A stretch of 64,000 nucleotides of DNA from Croceibacterium sp. TMG7-5b_MA50 (GTDB lineage: Bacteria > Pseudomonadota > Alphaproteobacteria > Sphingomonadales > Sphingomonadaceae). The translations under genes and the position numbers were made by a program. The notes under the pieces are model-generated. The model did no database searches. It was not told the DNA's origin and was given only the letters and a program-made list of their open reading frames with translations. The DNA lies in the NCBI RefSeq assembly GCF_039830145.1, contig NZ_CP156082.1, positions 1,258,001-1,322,000 on the forward strand, in the 5' to 3' direction. This document shows positions 43,589 to 54,132 of this stretch, piece by piece (position 1 is the first letter of the stretch; every line of letters starts with the position of its first letter).

Positions 43589-45976
43589 TCAGTAGTTGAG
43601 CCGAGCGCGGACACCCACGTACCGGCGCGCATCGCGCGGCACGAACTGGATAAGTCCCAGATTGGTGTTGTTCACGCCCGCATCGGTCGTCGAGCCGGCA
43701 GCGGCGCCGATGCTCGTCACATAAGCCTTGTCCAGCAGATTGTTGACAAAGAAGCTTAGACGGAACTGGTCGGACTCGATCCCAACCGAGCCGTTCAGCA
43801 CCCCATAGCCCTCCTGCAGCGCCCGCGGATTGCCACCGATATCGAAGTTCACGGAGCTTTGATGCGTCCAGTCCGCCTGGAGGAAGCCATCAAAGGGAAG
43901 CGCGGGCAGTTCGACCGTGTAAGTGCCCGCAATGGTGTATTTGAACTTCGGCGAGTTGGCGAGCCGTGCCCCGGCAAGATCCTGCGTGCCCGTCGCGGGC
44001 GTGGCGCCCACGCAGACGCCCGGTTCGGTCGGCGTGCTTCCCACGACAAAGGGCTGGCCGGGGTAGCAGCCGGCATTTCCGAATTCCCGGATCTTCGCAT
44101 CGACATAGGAAGCCGACGCATCGATGCGCAACGGCCGGAAGGGACGGACCGAGATATCACCCTCGATCCCCCGACTGCGCAGGCGCGGCGCATTGGCAAG
44201 GTTGAAGGTCGGCACACCGCCTACGAAGTTGGCAACCTGCGTCTGGAAGTTGTCGTAGTCCGTCCAGAAGCCTGCCAGGTTCATCTGCACCCAATTATCG
44301 AAGAACTGGCCCTTCAGGCCGATCTCGTATGCCTTGGACGTTTCCGGCTTCACCGGGTTGTTGGCGCGTGCGGGGTTGAAGCCGCTGGTCACGTCGAAAC
44401 CCTGCCCCTTGTAGCCGGTGGCGTAGGAAGCGTAGGCCATGACGTCATCCGTCACATCCTGCCGCAGCGCGATCTTGTACGTCACCTGGTTGTCGCTCGC
44501 GCGCCCGGTGCAGGTCGTGCCGCAGCTCGCCGCCGTCGCATTCGCGCGTCGGTCGGTGAACTCCACGTCGATGATCTCGCGGTTGAAGCGGATGCCGCCA
44601 TCGATGTGCGTCGTCGGCGTCACGTCGAACGTGGCTTGGCCAAATGCGGCGTAACTTTCGGTGCCGGCGCGCGAGTCCCAAAACTGCGCACCTGGACCGA
44701 AGGCGAAGCGGCGGAAGGCGCGATCGGTATCGCCGTCCGAATAGTACAGGCCCAGCACATAGCTGAGCGGGCCGGACGTCTGCGACACCAGGCGCAGTTC
44801 CTGCGAGAACTGGCGGGCATGGAACTGCGAAGGTTGCGTGACACCGCCCGGATTGTTGCCGATCGACGGCAGGTCCGTCATGTCGACGTCTTCCTGCACG
44901 TCCAGCTTCCAATCCTGGTAGCCAGTGACGCTGATCAGGTTCGCGAAACCCAGGTCGAGCGTGATGCGCCCGGTGTACATCTGCTGCCGGCTGTCCGACA
45001 GCGAGTCGGCATTCAGGCGGACATTGCGGTTCTCTGGCCCGGGGGTCACGCCCACGATACCGGGCGCGACCAGGTTGCCGGGGAAGAACGGCTGCACGGC
45101 GAAGATGCGCAGGTTCGGCGCCACGTAACGGAAGGTGCGCGTGATGTCGTTCTTGTTGCGCGAGTAGCTTGCCGTCAGTGACACGTTCAAACGATCGGTG
45201 GGCGTGATGTCGGCGCGCAGGCGAGCGCCATACGCCTCCTCATTGCCCTGCTTGGAATTGTCCGACAGGTTGGTGAGGTAGCCGTCGCGATTGACGTAGA
45301 AGCCGTTCGCGCGCACGCCCAGCCAATCGTTGACCGGTCCGCCCATCGCGGTTTCGACGCGGTAGTCCTCTTGCGACCATTGTCCGCCGATCGACACGGT
45401 CAGTTCGGAACCGGGCGCCTGTGTGGCGATGTTGACGACACCGGCCGACGCGCCCTTTCCGAACAGCGTGCCCTGCGGGCCGCGCAGCACTTCCAGGCGC
45501 GCGATATCGGCCAGGCCGGAGAAGGCCTGCGCCTGCTGCAGCAGCGCGACATCGTCCAAGATCACCGCCACCGCCGGCTCCACACCGGTGCTGAACGCGC
45601 TGGTCCCGATCCCGCGGATGTTGATGCTGTTGTTCACCGGGTTCTGACCCTGGGTCAGCGTCAGGCTGGGAACGGCGCGCGTCACTGACGCGACATCGGA
45701 AATTCCGCGATTGACCAGCGCCTCTGCCGTCAGCGCGGTTACGGCGACCGGTACGTCGCGCAGGCGCTGCTCGCGCTTCTGGGCTGTCACCACAATTTCG
45801 CCCAGGCCGACATCATCCGCCTGCTGCGCATTATCCTGCGTGCCCAGATCGGCTTCGGCCGGCGTGTCGAGATCGCTCGGCGGGACGGGCGGTGCGGGAA
45901 GAACCGTGCCGACCTGCGCCATCGCCGGCGTTGACACGACCATTGCTGACGCCAGCAACAAATGAAGGGTGCGCAT
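43589..45976 (-). CDS. TonB-dependent receptor, first gene of the polyphenol-type operon
   Basis: Outer-membrane active transporter of about 795 residues. Signal peptide ends at PAMAQ, TonB-box region EIVVTAQKREQRLRDVPVAVTAL, plug (VNNSINIRGIGTSAFSTGVEPAVAVILDDV, LEVLRGPQGTLFGKGASAGVVNI), barrel ending VGVRARLNY. It has no STN domain, unlike the receptor at 22.5 kb, so it is regulated by the divergent LysR rather than by surface signalling. ATG 45976 is four codons inside the longest frame. Confidence 0.94.
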   Translation of the reverse strand: MRTLHLLLASAMVVSTPAMAQVGTVLPAPPVPPSDLDTPAEADLGTQDNAQQADDVGLGEIVVTAQKREQRLRDVPVAVTALTAEALVNRGISDVASVTRAVPSLTLTQGQNPVNNSINIRGIGTSAFSTGVEPAVAVILDDVALLQQAQAFSGLADIARLEVLRGPQGTLFGKGASAGVVNIATQAPGSELTVSIGGQWSQEDYRVETAMGGPVNDWLGVRANGFYVNRDGYLTNLSDNSKQGNEEAYGARLRADITPTDRLNVSLTASYSRNKNDITRTFRYVAPNLRIFAVQPFFPGNLVAPGIVGVTPGPENRNVRLNADSLSDSRQQMYTGRITLDLGFANLISVTGYQDWKLDVQEDVDMTDLPSIGNNPGGVTQPSQFHARQFSQELRLVSQTSGPLSYVLGLYYSDGDTDRAFRRFAFGPGAQFWDSRAGTESYAAFGQATFDVTPTTHIDGGIRFNREIIDVEFTDRRANATAASCGTTCTGRASDNQVTYKIALRQDVTDDVMAYASYATGYKGQGFDVTSGFNPARANNPVKPETSKAYEIGLKGQFFDNWVQMNLAGFWTDYDNFQTQVANFVGGVPTFNLANAPRLRSRGIEGDISVRPFRPLRIDASASYVDAKIREFGNAGCYPGQPFVVGSTPTEPGVCVGATPATGTQDLAGARLANSPKFKYTIAGTYTVELPALPFDGFLQADWTHQSSVNFDIGGNPRALQEGYGVLNGSVGIESDQFRLSFFVNNLLDKAYVTSIGAAAGSTTDAGVNNTNLGLIQFVPRDARRYVGVRARLNY

Positions 45977-46044
45977 GTGTTCTCCCAAACAATCGGCCTT
46001 GTTGGCTCCGATGGTGAGTTAGCAGCAAGGCAGGCATGCCGAAA

Positions 46045-46082
46045 ATTGTTTGATACAATAGATATCAATCCAATTTGGTGAT
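46045..46082. promoter_or_regulatory. LysR operator candidates: TTGATA-N7-TATCAA dyad and ATC-N9-GAT
   Basis: In the AT-rich gap between the receptor and LysR gene, TTGATA (46050-46055) and TATCAA (46063-46068) form a dyad. Overlapping its end, ATCCAATTTGGTGAT (46068-46082) has the exact ATC-N9-GAT spacing described for NodD boxes. The sites lie about 75-105 bases upstream of the receptor and 93-130 upstream of the LysR gene, a usual distance for LysR binding. Confidence 0.55.
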
Positions 46083-46174
46083 AATTGTTGTCGTGCGGCG
46101 CCTTGCTGACTGTGGGCGCTCCGACCCACGCACCAGCGTTGAGGCTTGGTGGATGAGAGGCAGGCAAAGGATCT

Positions 46175-47086
46175 ATGCGCTTCAAAGGTCTCGACCTGAA
46201 CCTGCTGCTGCTGCTCAGCGTATTACTGGAGGAGCGCAATGTCTCGCGCACGGCCGAACGGCTTAACCTCAGTCAGCCGGCTGCCAGCGCAGCGCTGGCG
46301 CGGCTGCGCGAGTTCTTTGGCGACCCGCTGATGACGGTTGTCGGCAAGCGGATGATACCCACTGCCCTGGCTGAGGATTTGCGGCCGCTGGTCAGGCAAT
46401 TGTTGCACGATGCCGAACTGCTCGTCGGCACGTCCTCCGGCTTCGATCCCGCTTCCTCTCAGCGCCGCTTCAGGATCGGCGCGTCGGATTACATCGTGGC
46501 TGTGCTTGTCTCGCCGCTCTTGCGCGAGATCGAGCAGATCGCTCCCCGGCTGGCGATCGAGGTATTCCCGACAGGCCGTGAGGTCTTCGCCATGCTGGAG
46601 CGAGGCGAACTCGACCTTGTCATCGGGCCTGAGCCATACCTATCGCCGCTTGCCCCTTCGGAGCTGCTGTTCGAGGAGGAGCATGTCGCGGTCGGATGGT
46701 CAGGCAATTCGAGGATGCAAGAGCCCCTCGACGAGCAGACTTTCTTCGACCTTGGTCACCTGGCCGTGCGTATCGGCTTCGGTCGAGACATGTCGTTCGC
46801 CGAATCGCAGATGTTACCCTGGCGTGATCGGCGGCGTGTCGAGGCGACCGCTTCCAACTTCTCGTCAGTTCCATGGATGATTGTCGAGACACAGCGCATC
46901 GCAGTTCTGCAAAGGCGGTTTGCGCTCGCATCGTCGCGCTATCTGCCCCTGACCATCCAGCCGCTTCCGATAGCGATGCCCGCTTTGGTGGAGAAGATCC
47001 AGTATCACGGAACCCGGAAAACCGATGCCGGGCTCAAATGGCTCATCTCCACGTTACACAAGATCTCGGACTCGACAGCGTTCTAA
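46175..47086 (+). CDS. LysR-family regulator, NodD/FdeR-like
   Basis: 303 residues: N-terminal HTH and a type-2 periplasmic-binding-like effector domain. The first residues MRFKGLDLNLLLLL, ERNVSRTAERLNLSQPAAS and ALARLREFFGDPLM closely follow the NodD N-terminus, a group that answers to flavonoids and related phenolics. AAAGGA precedes ATG 46175. Divergent from the ten-gene catabolic operon, which it probably activates; autoregulation is likely from the shared 198-base gap. Confidence 0.9.
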   Translation: MRFKGLDLNLLLLLSVLLEERNVSRTAERLNLSQPAASAALARLREFFGDPLMTVVGKRMIPTALAEDLRPLVRQLLHDAELLVGTSSGFDPASSQRRFRIGASDYIVAVLVSPLLREIEQIAPRLAIEVFPTGREVFAMLERGELDLVIGPEPYLSPLAPSELLFEEEHVAVGWSGNSRMQEPLDEQTFFDLGHLAVRIGFGRDMSFAESQMLPWRDRRRVEATASNFSSVPWMIVETQRIAVLQRRFALASSRYLPLTIQPLPIAMPALVEKIQYHGTRKTDAGLKWLISTLHKISDSTAF

Positions 47087-47295
47087 TGGCGCACCCGAAC
47101 ACTTGATCAGGTCACGGCGTTGATCGAGTGGTGTCACGCTGCCGGCCTTCCGCCTGCAATGCGCCCCTAGCGCAATCTGCCCGCGCTGCGCTGGACCGTC
47201 GAGTGCGTAGCCAAACGAGGCCGCATCACCTTGTATTGCATGATGATGCGTCATCGGCGCTCGAACCGAGTTAGCCCCATCAATCAGTTTCATTT

Positions 47296-47320
47296 ATGCA
47301 AACCGATAAAGATAATGCAT
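47296..47320. promoter_or_regulatory. ATGCA-N15-TGCAT dyad upstream of second TonB receptor
   Basis: In the AT-rich part of the 295-base gap after the LysR gene an inverted repeat ATGCA/TGCAT spans 25 bases, 62 bases before the receptor start. No ATC-N9-GAT motif is present here (one ATC-N8-GAT occurs). A regulator site is possible; evidence is weak. Confidence 0.25.
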
Positions 47321-47381
47321 TTTACTGATCGCCCCGAGGATGTCATCCGCTGACCCAATAAAAACAAAAGTGGGATGAGGT

Positions 47382-49691
47382 ATGAAGCACCACCTGTTGG
47401 TGGCGGGCGCCATTGCGGCCGTCGCCACTGCACCTGCGATTGCGCAGGATACCCAGTCGAGTTCCGACCAGCCGGTTTCGGAGCAACCGACCGAGGGCCT
47501 CCAGGAAATCGTGGTCACGGCACAGCGACGCGAGGAGAGCCTGCAACGCGCGGCTATCGCGGTAACGGCCGTAACGGGTGATGCGCTGGTGAATTCCGGC
47601 ATCACCGAAACCACGAGCCTGGGCAAGCTGGTGCCAGCCCTGGTCGTTCAGCCGACGGGCGGCACGACCAGCTTCTTCCTGCGCGGAGTCGGAACCAATT
47701 CGCAAAACTCCTTCTCCGAGAACGCCATCGCCTTCAATTTCAATGGCGTATACGTCAGCCGTCCCACCGCCCCCGCGGGAGCGTTCTACGATCTTGAGCG
47801 TGTGGAGGTCGTCAAGGGTCCGCAGGGCACACTGTACGGCCGCAACGCCACGGGTGGAGCCATCAACGTCCTGCCAAAGAGGCCACGACTGGGCGAGTTC
47901 TCGGGCGAGGCTTTGTTCGAATATGGCAATTTCGACAGCAAGAAGGCCGTTGCCGCGCTGAACATGCCCTTCGGCGACAATGTCGCCTTGCGTGCTGCGG
48001 GGCAAGTCATCGATCGCGACGGCTATATTTCCGATGGTTACGACGACGATCGGGGTGAGGCGTTGCGCGCCTCGCTGCTCTTCGAGCCTTCGAGCCGCTT
48101 CTCGGCAACGATCGTGGCGGATTACTACAATCAGCACGGCAAGGGCGCAGGTGCGGTGTTGCTGCCCAACGCCCTGTTCGAGGTTCCGCCACTGGAAGAT
48201 CGCGTCAGCGTGTCGGACCCGCGCACCGTGGCGGCGATCACGGCCTATGCGGCGACGCTGCCGGCTCCGCCCTTCTGCGTCGGCGGTTTCGTTGCCAGCG
48301 GCTGCATCGCCAACGCCGGCAGCGACGGCTTCCTCGACAACAAGTTCTATGGCGTTAGCGCGCAAATCGATAGCGACCTGGGTTTTGCGACGTTGAGCGT
48401 CATTACCGCCTGGCGCAAGTCCGATGCGCGCTATCGCACCTATGTGCCCGGCTTCCAGGGCGATGTGACCGACAGTGCCGAGCAATTGTCGGGTGAAGTA
48501 CGCCTCGCCTCGAACGGCGACAACGTGTTGCGCTATGTTGTGGGCGCGTTCATCTTTTCCGAAGACCAGACGGCCGAGAACTACTTCCGCCAGGGCCGGC
48601 TTTCGACGACGCGGTTCGCACCCCGATTGGAAACGGACAGTATCGCTGCCTTCGGACAGCTGACCTACGATCTGGCAGCCTCCTTCCGCATGATCGCGGG
48701 GGGCCGATACACGCGAGAGGACAAGAGCCAGCAGACAGCGTCGGTATCTGGCGGCCTTCCGGGCGTTGTCGACCCACCGCTCGGCGCGCCCTTCGAAGGC
48801 GATCTCAGCTTCGAGAAGTTCACGTGGAAGGTCGGGGTGGAGTACGATGCCGGCCCGGCATCGCTCGTCTATGCCAATGTGGCGACCGGCTTCAAATCCG
48901 GCGGTTTCTTCGTCGCAGCGCCCCCAGCGAACACCTTCGCGCCTGAAACGCTGACCGCCTACACGATCGGTTCGAAAAATCGGTTCTTCGACAACAAGCT
49001 GCAGCTGAACTTCGAGGCCTTCTACTGGGACTACAAGGATCAGCAGATCACCTTTGTCGGCGGCATCCGGGCCGGGAACGGCCTGTTCGCCCAGGGATCG
49101 CTGACGACGAATGCCGGCTCGTCCAAGATCTACGGTACCGAGGTAGAGGCTCGCTTCGCACCGACTCGCAACGATCTCTTCAGTCTTAACATCCAGTACC
49201 TGAAGGGCGAGTATGAGAGCCTGATCACGGCCAACTTCTCGCCGACCGGGTCGCCGGTGCCCACCGGCTGCACGGTATTGGGCAATCGACCGGCAAATCC
49301 GGGTGTCAATGCCGCCCGTTTCTACGACGTCGATTGTTCGGGCAAGCCGACGGTCAACTCGCCGGAATGGGCGTTCAACATCGGGTACGAACACACCTTC
49401 GAGATCTCCAATGATCTCAATCTAGTGGCGGGCGTTCGGTCCAATATCGAAACCAGCCGGTTCACCAACTCGAACTTTCGGGAAGACGAGAAGCAGGGCA
49501 GCTTCATGATGTCGGATGCATTTGTCACCCTGGAAGGACCGGGCAGGCGCTGGAGTGTGACCGGTTTCGTGAACAACATCGAGGACGAAGAGGTAATCGC
49601 ACGCGCCGGGTCGCGCCCCGTGCTCAACTTCCCGGTCGCCACCCTGCGTCCACCGCGGACATACGGCGTTCGCCTTGGCTACAACTTCTAA
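47382..49691 (+). CDS. TonB-dependent receptor (second, beside LysR)
   Basis: 769-residue outer-membrane receptor. Signal peptide ends at PAIAQ; TonB-box region EIVVTAQRREESLQRAAIAVTAV; plug with TSFFLRGVGTNSQNSFSENAIAFNFNGVYVSRPTAPAGAF and VEVVKGPQGTLYGRNATGGAINVLPK; barrel end TYGVRLGYNF. Strong ribosome site GGGATGAGG. It is codirectional with the LysR gene and followed after 4 bases by a metallohydrolase gene. Less GC-rich wobble use in places (for example ggcaaaac-type stretches) than neighbours, which may hint at a separate origin; not quantified. Confidence 0.93.
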   Translation: MKHHLLVAGAIAAVATAPAIAQDTQSSSDQPVSEQPTEGLQEIVVTAQRREESLQRAAIAVTAVTGDALVNSGITETTSLGKLVPALVVQPTGGTTSFFLRGVGTNSQNSFSENAIAFNFNGVYVSRPTAPAGAFYDLERVEVVKGPQGTLYGRNATGGAINVLPKRPRLGEFSGEALFEYGNFDSKKAVAALNMPFGDNVALRAAGQVIDRDGYISDGYDDDRGEALRASLLFEPSSRFSATIVADYYNQHGKGAGAVLLPNALFEVPPLEDRVSVSDPRTVAAITAYAATLPAPPFCVGGFVASGCIANAGSDGFLDNKFYGVSAQIDSDLGFATLSVITAWRKSDARYRTYVPGFQGDVTDSAEQLSGEVRLASNGDNVLRYVVGAFIFSEDQTAENYFRQGRLSTTRFAPRLETDSIAAFGQLTYDLAASFRMIAGGRYTREDKSQQTASVSGGLPGVVDPPLGAPFEGDLSFEKFTWKVGVEYDAGPASLVYANVATGFKSGGFFVAAPPANTFAPETLTAYTIGSKNRFFDNKLQLNFEAFYWDYKDQQITFVGGIRAGNGLFAQGSLTTNAGSSKIYGTEVEARFAPTRNDLFSLNIQYLKGEYESLITANFSPTGSPVPTGCTVLGNRPANPGVNAARFYDVDCSGKPTVNSPEWAFNIGYEHTFEISNDLNLVAGVRSNIETSRFTNSNFREDEKQGSFMMSDAFVTLEGPGRRWSVTGFVNNIEDEEVIARAGSRPVLNFPVATLRPPRTYGVRLGYNF

Positions 49692-49695
49692 GATC

Positions 49696-50679
49696 ATGGA
49701 TAAATCGATGAAGCCCACATTCCTCGCGATGTCGCTGCTGCTCACGGCCGTGCTTCCAAATGGCGTGTCGGGGCAAGCGCCGACAGCGGAGCCGTCTTTC
49801 ATCACTCTGGGAACGATGGGTGGTCCCGTCTCGGACGGCCACCGATCCCAGCCGGCGAACGTTCTGCTTCGGGGTCAGCGCGCCTATCTGATCGATGCGG
49901 GTGACGGGGCGGTCCAGCAGCTTTCCAAGGCTAATATCGGCCTGCCAACCGTCAAGGCGGTCTTCATCAGCCACCTGCATGTCGACCATACTGGCGGACT
50001 GGCGGCTGTACTGGGCCTGCGGAACCAGACCAACGTCCGCGAGGTGCTGACAGTCTATGGCCCTGTCGGAACACAGGAGCTGGTCAACGGCATTGTCGAA
50101 TCCATGCGCCCGTCCGCGGCGGCTGGCTACGGTATTCCTGGCCAGCCCTGGGCACCGCCGGAGACGACCGTGCGTGTCGTCGAACTGCACGACGGCGGCG
50201 ACATACAGGTCGACGACATGCGTGTGCGAGCGGTCAAGAACACTCACTACGATTTCGAACCGGGCAGTGCCGAGGACCAGGCTTTCCAGTCGCTTTCCCT
50301 GAGGTTCGACACGCCCGACCGATCGATCACCTACACTGGTGACACCGGACCGAGTCCGGCTGTTGAAAGGCTTGCTGCCGGATCGGATATCCTGGTCAGC
50401 GAGATGATCGACCTCGACGCAACGCTGGCCAACGTTGCGCGAAACTCTCCGAACATGCCCGAAGTGGTGAAGCGGGGCATGGTGCAGCACCTTTCCACGC
50501 ATCACCTAACGCCATCGGAAGTCGGGGCGATGGCCGGCCGGGCGAACGTCAAGTCAGTGGTTGTCACGCACTTCGCCGGCGGCACCAGCGATGCGGAGCG
50601 ATTGAAGACCTATCAAGGCGAGATCGGCGACCTTTATCAGGGTCCGGTGACCATCGCCAACGACCTCGATCGCTTCTAA
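49696..50679 (+). CDS. Secreted MBL-fold metallohydrolase
   Basis: About 327 residues with a signal peptide (MKPTFLAMSLLLTAVLPNGVSGQ). The zinc motif SHLHVDHTGG is canonical HxHxDH; further ligands probably are His in NTHYDF, Asp in TYTGDTGPS and His in VVTHFAGG. This ordering recalls the RNase Z/arylsulfatase (AtsA)-like branch rather than beta-lactamases. ATG 49696 follows the receptor stop by 4 bases; ATG 49708 would give a tidier signal peptide. Likely hydrolyses an ester, lactone or sulfate of the compound taken up by the receptor (inference). Confidence 0.85.
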   Translation: MDKSMKPTFLAMSLLLTAVLPNGVSGQAPTAEPSFITLGTMGGPVSDGHRSQPANVLLRGQRAYLIDAGDGAVQQLSKANIGLPTVKAVFISHLHVDHTGGLAAVLGLRNQTNVREVLTVYGPVGTQELVNGIVESMRPSAAAGYGIPGQPWAPPETTVRVVELHDGGDIQVDDMRVRAVKNTHYDFEPGSAEDQAFQSLSLRFDTPDRSITYTGDTGPSPAVERLAAGSDILVSEMIDLDATLANVARNSPNMPEVVKRGMVQHLSTHHLTPSEVGAMAGRANVKSVVVTHFAGGTSDAERLKTYQGEIGDLYQGPVTIANDLDRF

Positions 50680-50723
50680 CGGTCTGCGCTCTCTTCAACC
50701 AATACGTAATGAAGAGTGGCGAA

Positions 50724-51003
50724 CTACTCTTTGCGGAAGGTGGTATCAATGGCCTCACGTTTGCCATCGCGCTTCGGCAGCGCTGTGAGGTTCAGCGCCA
50801 CTTCCTCCCCGAAGCCGAACGCCGCATCACCACTGCGGGTGAAATCGCGTTCCACGAGGCGACCGGCACTGTTGACCAGTATGTGAAGTCGGCCAAACCG
50901 CTAAGTCACTCGGCCCAATATGGCTGTCCGGTCGGCATTGCTGGTCAAGTCAGCGCGGATCGCCAGGACTGTCGTGCGCCGTGCCATACCCTTCCACCAC
51001 CCT
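50724..51003 (-). pseudogene. Remnant of a short-chain dehydrogenase (SDR) gene
   Basis: In one minus-strand frame the translation reads TTVLAIRADLTSNADRTAILGRVT, a TAG stop (50903-50901), then RFGRLHILVNSAGRLVERDF and EEVALNLTAL before a TAG at 50726. RADL...GRV.RFGRLDILVN.AG is the middle of a classical SDR (Asp after strand 4, NAG motif). The Rossmann start, catalytic YxxxK and C-terminus are missing, and the stop breaks the frame, so it is a decayed fragment. It may be left from an oxidoreductase once part of the neighbouring catabolic genes. Confidence 0.6.
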
Positions 51004-51162
51004 GCGGACGGTCGCCCTCCCCATCTGCGATGGGGAGGATCAAGGTACCCCGGCTAAAAAGCAGTGTCCGCTCTCCAGCCATCTGCGCCACCCGCATCGC
51101 GCCCACTCACACCGGGTTGCCACACCTGAAACCCGCGCCTATAGGCCCGCTTCCACTGGTCT

Positions 51163-51239
51163 CGGGACGTAGCGCAGCCTGGTAGCGCATCACACTGGGG
51201 GTGTGGGGGTCGGAGGTTCGAATCCTCTCGTCCCGACCA
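51163..51239 (+). tRNA. tRNA-Pro (anticodon GGG)
   Basis: 77 bases including CCA. Acceptor CGGGACG pairs with CGTCCCG; D-arm GCGC/GCGC around AGCCTGGTA; anticodon stem TCACA/TGTGG with one G-T wobble and loop CTGGGGG (anticodon GGG); T-arm GGAGG TTCGAATCCTCT-type. ACCA ends at 51239. Confidence 0.95.
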
Positions 51240-51578
51240 GTGGCAATCCCCCCTACAAACACCCTTGTTACGCTTGCCTTGCCCGCGCGCATCGCCTATG
51301 TGCCCGCGCGTCCGACGGGGTAATGCTGCCCGGTCCGGCGAAGCGGGGCCGCGGCAGACGGCCTGTTCAGGTCAATCCGGTCGCCCGCCGCGGAAAGAGC
51401 CAGCCGGCTTCCCGCACCGGGCATCGCTTTACCCGACCCCGCCCGCCTGATCGCCAGCCGCCATCATCCCTGACGATGTCCCGCCGGCATCCGGCCGTCG
51501 GGACGTATCGGCCATCCAAGACCGGCGGAGACAACCGCCTGGCCGGAAAAAACGTAAACGACAGGATACCACTCCTTT
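51240..51578 (+). other. Leader region between tRNA-Pro and rpsA
   Basis: 339 bases with no credible gene. TTGCCT (51274-51279) and TATGTG (51297-51302), 17 bases apart, could be the rpsA promoter, leaving a long leader of about 270 bases. The leader has several GC-rich self-complementary stretches. AGGA (51562) sits about 12 bases before the start. rpsA leaders are often the site of autoregulation by S1; no specific element is recognised. Confidence 0.35.
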
Positions 51579-53279
<1,701 letters not shown>

Positions 53280-53302
53280 GCCTGTCGGCATAGCTGAACC
53301 GG

Positions 53303-53338
53303 AAGGCCCGTCCGCTCTACCCGAGCGGGCGGGCCTTT
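53303..53338 (+). terminator. Intrinsic terminator of rpsA
   Basis: GGCCCGTCCGCTC pairs with GAGCGGGCGGGCC (13 bp with one G-T pair) around TACCC, flanked by AA and followed by TTTCC, 24 bases after the rpsA stop. Confidence 0.85.
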
Positions 53339-53370
53339 CCGTTTGGGGCGCATGTGCCTAGCTGTCGGGC

Positions 53371-54132
53371 ATGACCCTACAACTCCACACCTTCCCCGCC
53401 CTCTCCGACAATTACGGCTTCCTGCTGCACGATCCGGCGAGCGGCGAAACCGCCTGTGTCGACACGCCCGACGGCGCGGAGTGCCTGACACAAGCGGAGG
53501 CGCGCGGCTGGCGCATCACGCAGGTGTGGAACACGCATTGGCATGCCGATCACACGCAGGGAAACGCGGCGGTGAAGGCCGCAACCGGCTGCACGATCGT
53601 GGCCCCGGCCGCGGAGGCGGCGAAGATCCACGGCGTGGATCGCGCGGTGGAGCCCGGCGACACGGTGATGCTGGGCGGCTGGCACGCGGAGGTGTTCGCC
53701 GCGGGCGGGCACACGCTGGGTCACATCGCGTACCACCTGCCTGCCGCCGGTATTGCCTTCGTCGGCGACTGCCTGTTCGCGCTTGGCTGCGGGCGCATGT
53801 TCGAGGGGACGCCGGACCAGTTCTGGGCCAGCCTGCAACGGATCGCCGCCCTACCCCCGCAGACCATCATCTGCGGCGCGCACGAATACAGCGCCGCGAA
53901 CGCTCGCTTCGCGCTCCATGCCGATCCAAATAATGCGGCCCTGCAGACCTATGCGGACGAGATCACCGGCAAGCGAGACCGCGGGGAGCCGACCATACCC
54001 TTCCCGCTTGACCGGGAGCTAGCGACCAACCCGTTCCTGCGGGCGGGCGATCCAGCGATGCAGGCGCGGTGGGGCGGCGGCGATCCGGTGACGACCTTCG
54101 CTGCCCTGCGCGCCGCCAAGGACCACTACTGA
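53371..54132 (+). CDS. gloB: Hydroxyacylglutathione hydrolase (glyoxalase II)
   Basis: Hydrolyses S-lactoylglutathione in methylglyoxal detoxification. 253 residues, metallo-beta-lactamase fold: metal motif THWHADHTQGN, GHTLGHIAYHL, FVGDCLFALGCGRMFEG and CGAHEYSAANARFA, all diagnostic of glyoxalase II, with the C-terminal HAGH helical domain. Its end overlaps the convergent flavodoxin gene by 7 bases. Confidence 0.94.
   Translation: MTLQLHTFPALSDNYGFLLHDPASGETACVDTPDGAECLTQAEARGWRITQVWNTHWHADHTQGNAAVKAATGCTIVAPAAEAAKIHGVDRAVEPGDTVMLGGWHAEVFAAGGHTLGHIAYHLPAAGIAFVGDCLFALGCGRMFEGTPDQFWASLQRIAALPPQTIICGAHEYSAANARFALHADPNNAALQTYADEITGKRDRGEPTIPFPLDRELATNPFLRAGDPAMQARWGGGDPVTTFAALRAAKDHY

Noticed and set aside
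47321-47345. ATC-N8-GAT near the second TonB receptor as a second NodD-type box
   Set aside because: Spacing is one base short of ATC-N9-GAT and the surrounding sequence has no dyad; not enough to call.
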